Below, piece by piece: positions 61,026 to 64,000 of a stretch of DNA of 64,000 nucleotides. The stretch spans positions 2,294,001 through 2,358,000 of the forward strand of contig NZ_CP040443.1 of NCBI RefSeq assembly GCF_005843885.1, in the 5' to 3' direction. The notes below the pieces were generated by a model. The model made no database searches. It worked only from the letters and a program-made list of their open reading frames with translations, and was not told where the DNA came from. The position numbers and the translations under genes were made by a program. Position 1 is the stretch's first letter, and each line of letters starts with the position of its first letter. This stretch comes from Escherichia sp. E4742 (GTDB taxonomy: Bacteria > Pseudomonadota > Gammaproteobacteria > Enterobacterales > Enterobacteriaceae).

Positions 61026-61107
61026 TTGTATTGCTGGATGCGGCGTAAACGCCTTATCTGATCTGTAGGCCGGATAAGACGCGTCAAGCGTCGCATCTGG
61101 CAAATAG
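61026..61107. repeat. REP/BIME pair between yijO and eptC
   Basis: REP unit GCTGGATGCGGCGTAAACGC with CTTATCTGATC, and an inverted unit GTAGGCCGGATAAGACGCG with GCGTCGCATCTGGC (61066-61101). Several bases deviate from the consensus. It lies just beyond the eptC stop at 61122. Confidence 0.87.
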
Positions 61108-61121
61108 CACCTGGCTGATAA

Positions 61122-62855
61122 TTACTGATTACCCACCTGATCGCCATACGGCAGAGTGTCGTAATCGATCAGCGCATTTTTCTTATACGGGTTACCAATC
61201 CAGCGGGTAGTTTCTTTGAACTGCGGGTTCACCACCGAACGGGTTGGATCGTAACCGTCGTAAGATAAGCCAGCCAAATCTGACCAGGTGTGGATCAGTT
61301 CCGCAAGGCTGTATTTACGATCAACATCCTGCGAGAAATCACGCGGATGAGTCGCCTGCCATTTGTCTGACGTCCACAGCAGGAACGGAATGGTGTACAT
61401 GTGGCGCGTCGGATTGTCTTCGTTACGCCCCTGAGTTTTGTGCGGCGGCGTGTCGTAAACCTCTTCACCATGATCAGAGAAGTAAACCAGGAATCCGTTC
61501 GGGTCTGCCGCTTTAAAGTCTTTAATCAGGCTGGCTACCACGTGGTCGTTGTACAGGTTAGCGTTGTCGTAATCGTTATACGACTCCAGCTCTTCCGCGC
61601 TTAATCCTGGTGGAACATGATCGGTATTGCCATCAAACTTGCCCTGATCTTCCGGGTAACGGTACTTGTACTTGATATGTGTACCCAGCAGATGAACGAT
61701 GATCAGTTTCTTCGGCGCAGGGTCCTTCAGAACTTCCTGGAACGGCTTCAGCACGTTGGTGTCGTATTCACGCGCACTCTGCGTACGTTGCTGGTTCATG
61801 TAGTACTGCTTGTCGGTCTGGCGCGAAAATACCGTCAGCATGGTGTTGCGGGCAGTCATCGTCTGCTGGTTGGTTATCCAGAAGGTTTTATAACCTGCCT
61901 GTTTCATCATGTTCATCAGCGACGGCTGTGTCAGATACAGGTCCGGGTTCTTTTCGTTGGCAAAGGTCAGCGCCTGTTGCAGGATTTCAATGGTGTACGG
62001 ACGCGATGTGACCACGTTATTAAACACGGTCAGATTCGGATCGGTTTTATGCAGCGCATCCAGTTCTGGCGTAGTCTCACGCGGATAGCCGTACAGGCTC
62101 ATGCGTCCACGCTGGGTCGATTCGCCAATCACCAGCACTAAGGTGCGCGGTTCGTTACCCGATTCGTCTTTGAAATTAGCCAGTGGCGGTAATGCGTTAT
62201 TTTCATTCAGCAGCTTCGTCAGTGAGTTCAGTTGTTGACGATACTGATAATAACCGGTCAGAAATTGCCACGGTGCGGCAGGTTCCATGCGAGATGCCAG
62301 ATTATCCAACGTTTTCTCAAACGGCTTGTTTTTGATAAACGTATTCATGGCGATCGGGTGCAGAATCAAACCATAAAGCAGGGCAAAAGAGACAACATAA
62401 CGCCACGGTTTTGGAATATAGACCGGGCGCAGGCGCGTCCACAGCAAAACTGCCACCGCCGTATAGGCCAGCGCGATAAGCACAATCTTCAGGCTGAAAT
62501 ACTGGCTTAAATACTCGCTGGCTTCGTTGGTGTTGGTTTCAAACATCACAAACAGAACGCTCTGCGAGAACTCCTGACCGTAGATGACGTAGTAGCACAA
62601 TGCTGCCAGAGAAGCCGCCCACAGCATTACGCCGATTACCGCTGCGATAATCTTAATCCGCTTCGGAAAGAGGAATACCGGGATCAACCACAGCGAACTG
62701 AACAGCAGCGAGTCGCGAATGCCGTTGGTGCCGCTGTAGCCGCTGATGTAAATAATGGCCTGTAACAGGGTAGAGAAAAACCAAAAGTAGAGCAGTGCCC
62801 AACCCAGGGCTTTCCAGCTAAAAATGGGTTTAGTCTGGACTTCAGTGGAATGCAT
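61122..62855 (-). CDS. eptC: Lipopolysaccharide-core phosphoethanolamine transferase EptC (CptA, YijP)
   Basis: A 577-residue inner-membrane enzyme adding phosphoethanolamine to the heptose I phosphate of LPS core. Five membrane helices occupy about residues 15-170; a periplasmic alkaline-phosphatase-like domain follows with metal ligand Glu245 (LVIGESTQRGRMSLYGYPRETTPE), the probable nucleophile threonine in TSRPYT (283-288), and FSDHGEEVYDTPPHKTQGR near 450-470. Start ATG 62855. Monocistronic, between a REP pair and ppc. Confidence 0.95.
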   Translation of the reverse strand: MHSTEVQTKPIFSWKALGWALLYFWFFSTLLQAIIYISGYSGTNGIRDSLLFSSLWLIPVFLFPKRIKIIAAVIGVMLWAASLAALCYYVIYGQEFSQSVLFVMFETNTNEASEYLSQYFSLKIVLIALAYTAVAVLLWTRLRPVYIPKPWRYVVSFALLYGLILHPIAMNTFIKNKPFEKTLDNLASRMEPAAPWQFLTGYYQYRQQLNSLTKLLNENNALPPLANFKDESGNEPRTLVLVIGESTQRGRMSLYGYPRETTPELDALHKTDPNLTVFNNVVTSRPYTIEILQQALTFANEKNPDLYLTQPSLMNMMKQAGYKTFWITNQQTMTARNTMLTVFSRQTDKQYYMNQQRTQSAREYDTNVLKPFQEVLKDPAPKKLIIVHLLGTHIKYKYRYPEDQGKFDGNTDHVPPGLSAEELESYNDYDNANLYNDHVVASLIKDFKAADPNGFLVYFSDHGEEVYDTPPHKTQGRNEDNPTRHMYTIPFLLWTSDKWQATHPRDFSQDVDRKYSLAELIHTWSDLAGLSYDGYDPTRSVVNPQFKETTRWIGNPYKKNALIDYDTLPYGDQVGNQ

Positions 62856-62992
62856 AGTAAGAACCCGTTTTGGATAATAGCGCCGAATGTAAGGACAAAA
62901 CCTTAAGGATATCTGAAGGGATATCCAGAATCTGGGTGAAATGCAGACAGAAATATATTGAAAACGAAGGTGTTAGAACAGAAGTATTTCAG

Positions 62993-63020
62993 AAAACCCT
63001 CGCGCTATTGCACGAGGGTT
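62993..63020 (-). terminator. ppc terminator
   Basis: Perfect eight-base stem AACCCTCG (62995-63002) and CGAGGGTT (63013-63020), ten-base loop, with TTTTC on the minus-strand 3' side. It begins 17 bases after the ppc stop. Confidence 0.85.
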
Positions 63021-63036
63021 GATAGAGGAAGTGGTG

Positions 63037-64000
63037 TTAGCCAGTATTACGCATACCAGCCGCAATTCCGGCAATAGTGACCATCAACGCTTGTTCGACG
63101 CGGGGATCTGGCTCCTGGCCTTCTTTTTCAGCCTGGCGCGAACGATGCAGCAACTCTGCCTGCAGTACGTTCAGCGGGTCAGTGTATATATTTCGTAGCT
63201 GAATAGACTCGGCAATCCACGGCAGATCCGCCATCAGATGGGAATCGTTGGCAATCGCCAGCACCACTTTGATGTCTTCTTCTTGCAGATTGCGTAGCTC
63301 TTTACCTAACGGCCACAGTGCTTTGTCGACCAGGCGTTGGTCATAGTATTCCGCCAGCCACAGATCTGCTTTGGCGAATACCATTTCCAGCATACCCAGA
63401 CGCGTCGAGAAGAACGGCCAGTCGCGGCACATGGCTTCCAGTTCGCTCTGTTTGCCATCTTCCACCACTTTTTGCAGCGCCGTACCCGCGCCCAGCCAGG
63501 CGGGGAGCATCAGGCGGTTTTGTGTCCAGGCAAAAATCCACGGAATGGCGCGCAGAGACTCGACGCCGCCAGTTGGGCGACGTTTCGCCGGGCGTGAACC
63601 TAACGGCAGTTTACCCAGTTCCTGTTCCGGCGTGGCGGAGCGGAAGTATGGAACAAAGTCTTTGTTTTCACGAACGTAGCCACGGTAGAGATCGCAAGAG
63701 ATGACCGACAGTTCATCCATAATGTGACGCCAGCTCTCTTTCGGCTCCGGCGGTGGCAGCAGGTTAGCTTCCAGAATCGCCCCGGTGTACAGCGACAGGC
63801 TGCTGACGGTGATTTCAGGCAGACCATACTTAAAGCGGATCATCTCGCCCTGTTCGGTCACGCGCAGGCCACCTTTCAGGCTTCCTGGTGGCTGCGAAAG
63901 TAGTGCCGCATGAGCAGGCGCACCGCCGCGACCAATGGAACCGCCACGACCGTGGAACAGCGTCAGTTCAATACCCGCTTTTTCGCAGGTTTTGATTAAC
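63037..64000 (-). CDS. ppc: Phosphoenolpyruvate carboxylase Ppc, C-terminal part, cut by window edge
   Basis: The last about 320 residues of Ppc; the frame is open to base 64000 on the minus strand and the start lies beyond. Visible are GRGGSIGRGGAPAHAALLSQPPGSLKGGLRVTEQGEMIRFKYG (catalytic and PEP-binding glycine loop), SRPAKRRP and the C-terminal TVAGIAAGMRNTG, the terminal residues that bind the aspartate inhibitor and the active site. Ppc carboxylates PEP to oxaloacetate to refill the TCA cycle. An internal GTG at 63861 is not the true start. Confidence 0.97.
   Translation of the reverse strand, partial: LIKTCEKAGIELTLFHGRGGSIGRGGAPAHAALLSQPPGSLKGGLRVTEQGEMIRFKYGLPEITVSSLSLYTGAILEANLLPPPEPKESWRHIMDELSVISCDLYRGYVRENKDFVPYFRSATPEQELGKLPLGSRPAKRRPTGGVESLRAIPWIFAWTQNRLMLPAWLGAGTALQKVVEDGKQSELEAMCRDWPFFSTRLGMLEMVFAKADLWLAEYYDQRLVDKALWPLGKELRNLQEEDIKVVLAIANDSHLMADLPWIAESIQLRNIYTDPLNVLQAELLHRSRQAEKEGQEPDPRVEQALMVTIAGIAAGMRNTG

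Overview
The window is a piece of an Escherichia chromosome, almost certainly E. coli but not a K-12 type strain. Gene order and protein sequence follow the well-known E. coli segment rhaR-rhaT-sodA-kdgT-yiiM-cpxARP-fieF-pfkA-sbp-cdh-tpiA-yiiQRS-uspD-fpr-glpXKF-zapB-rraA-menA-hslUV-ftsN-cytR-priA-rpmE-yiiX-metJBL-metF-katG-yijEF-gldA-fsaB-ptsA-frwCB-pflDC-frwD-yijO-eptC-ppc. The window cuts rhaR at its left edge and ppc at its right edge. Several REP/BIME repeats of enterobacterial type sit between genes. No rRNA, tRNA, CRISPR array, prophage or intact transposon was seen.

Four places carry genes that, from memory, are absent from K-12: (1) a DapA/YagE-type aldolase (3523-4422) beside the 2-keto-3-deoxygluconate permease kdgT, plus a 68-residue acidic ORF after yiiM; (2) a 238-residue membrane-anchored protein (20860-21576) between zapB and rraA; (3) a phosphoglycerate-transport locus, pgtA-pgtB-pgtC divergent from pgtP (30298-37016), with the corpse of an IS630-family transposase in its middle, between rpmE and yiiX; (4) a MalI-like LacI regulator with a glucose-family PTS EIIBC permease (42104-44707) between metL and metF. 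None has an integrase or tRNA next to it. All sit at operon boundaries, so homologous replacement or differential loss fits better than island integration.

The core parts group by function. Envelope stress: cpxA/cpxR divergent from cpxP, with a CpxR box and the CpxQ sRNA in the cpxP 3' end. Carbon metabolism: pfkA, tpiA, glpX, glpK, glpF and ppc. Heat shock proteolysis: hslVU, with a clear sigma-32 promoter and a 20-base leader palindrome. Methionine: metJ divergent from metBL, and metF, with met boxes at both promoters. Oxidative stress: sodA, katG and fpr. The final third is a catabolic cluster: gldA-fsaB-ptsA on one strand and frwC-frwB-pflD-pflC-frwD on the other, with the AraC-type yijO. 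It combines a multidomain PTS phosphotransferase, fructose-type EIIB/EIIC parts, a glycyl-radical enzyme with its activase, an aldolase and a glycerol/dihydroxyacetone oxidoreductase.

The most interesting signals are: two KdgR-like operators tying kdgT to the new aldolase; a 33-base near-perfect double palindrome upstream of the PTS/LacI pair; the degenerate ATPase of PgtA; and the decayed IS630 element. Family names and comparisons to K-12 come from memory of those proteins, not from a search.
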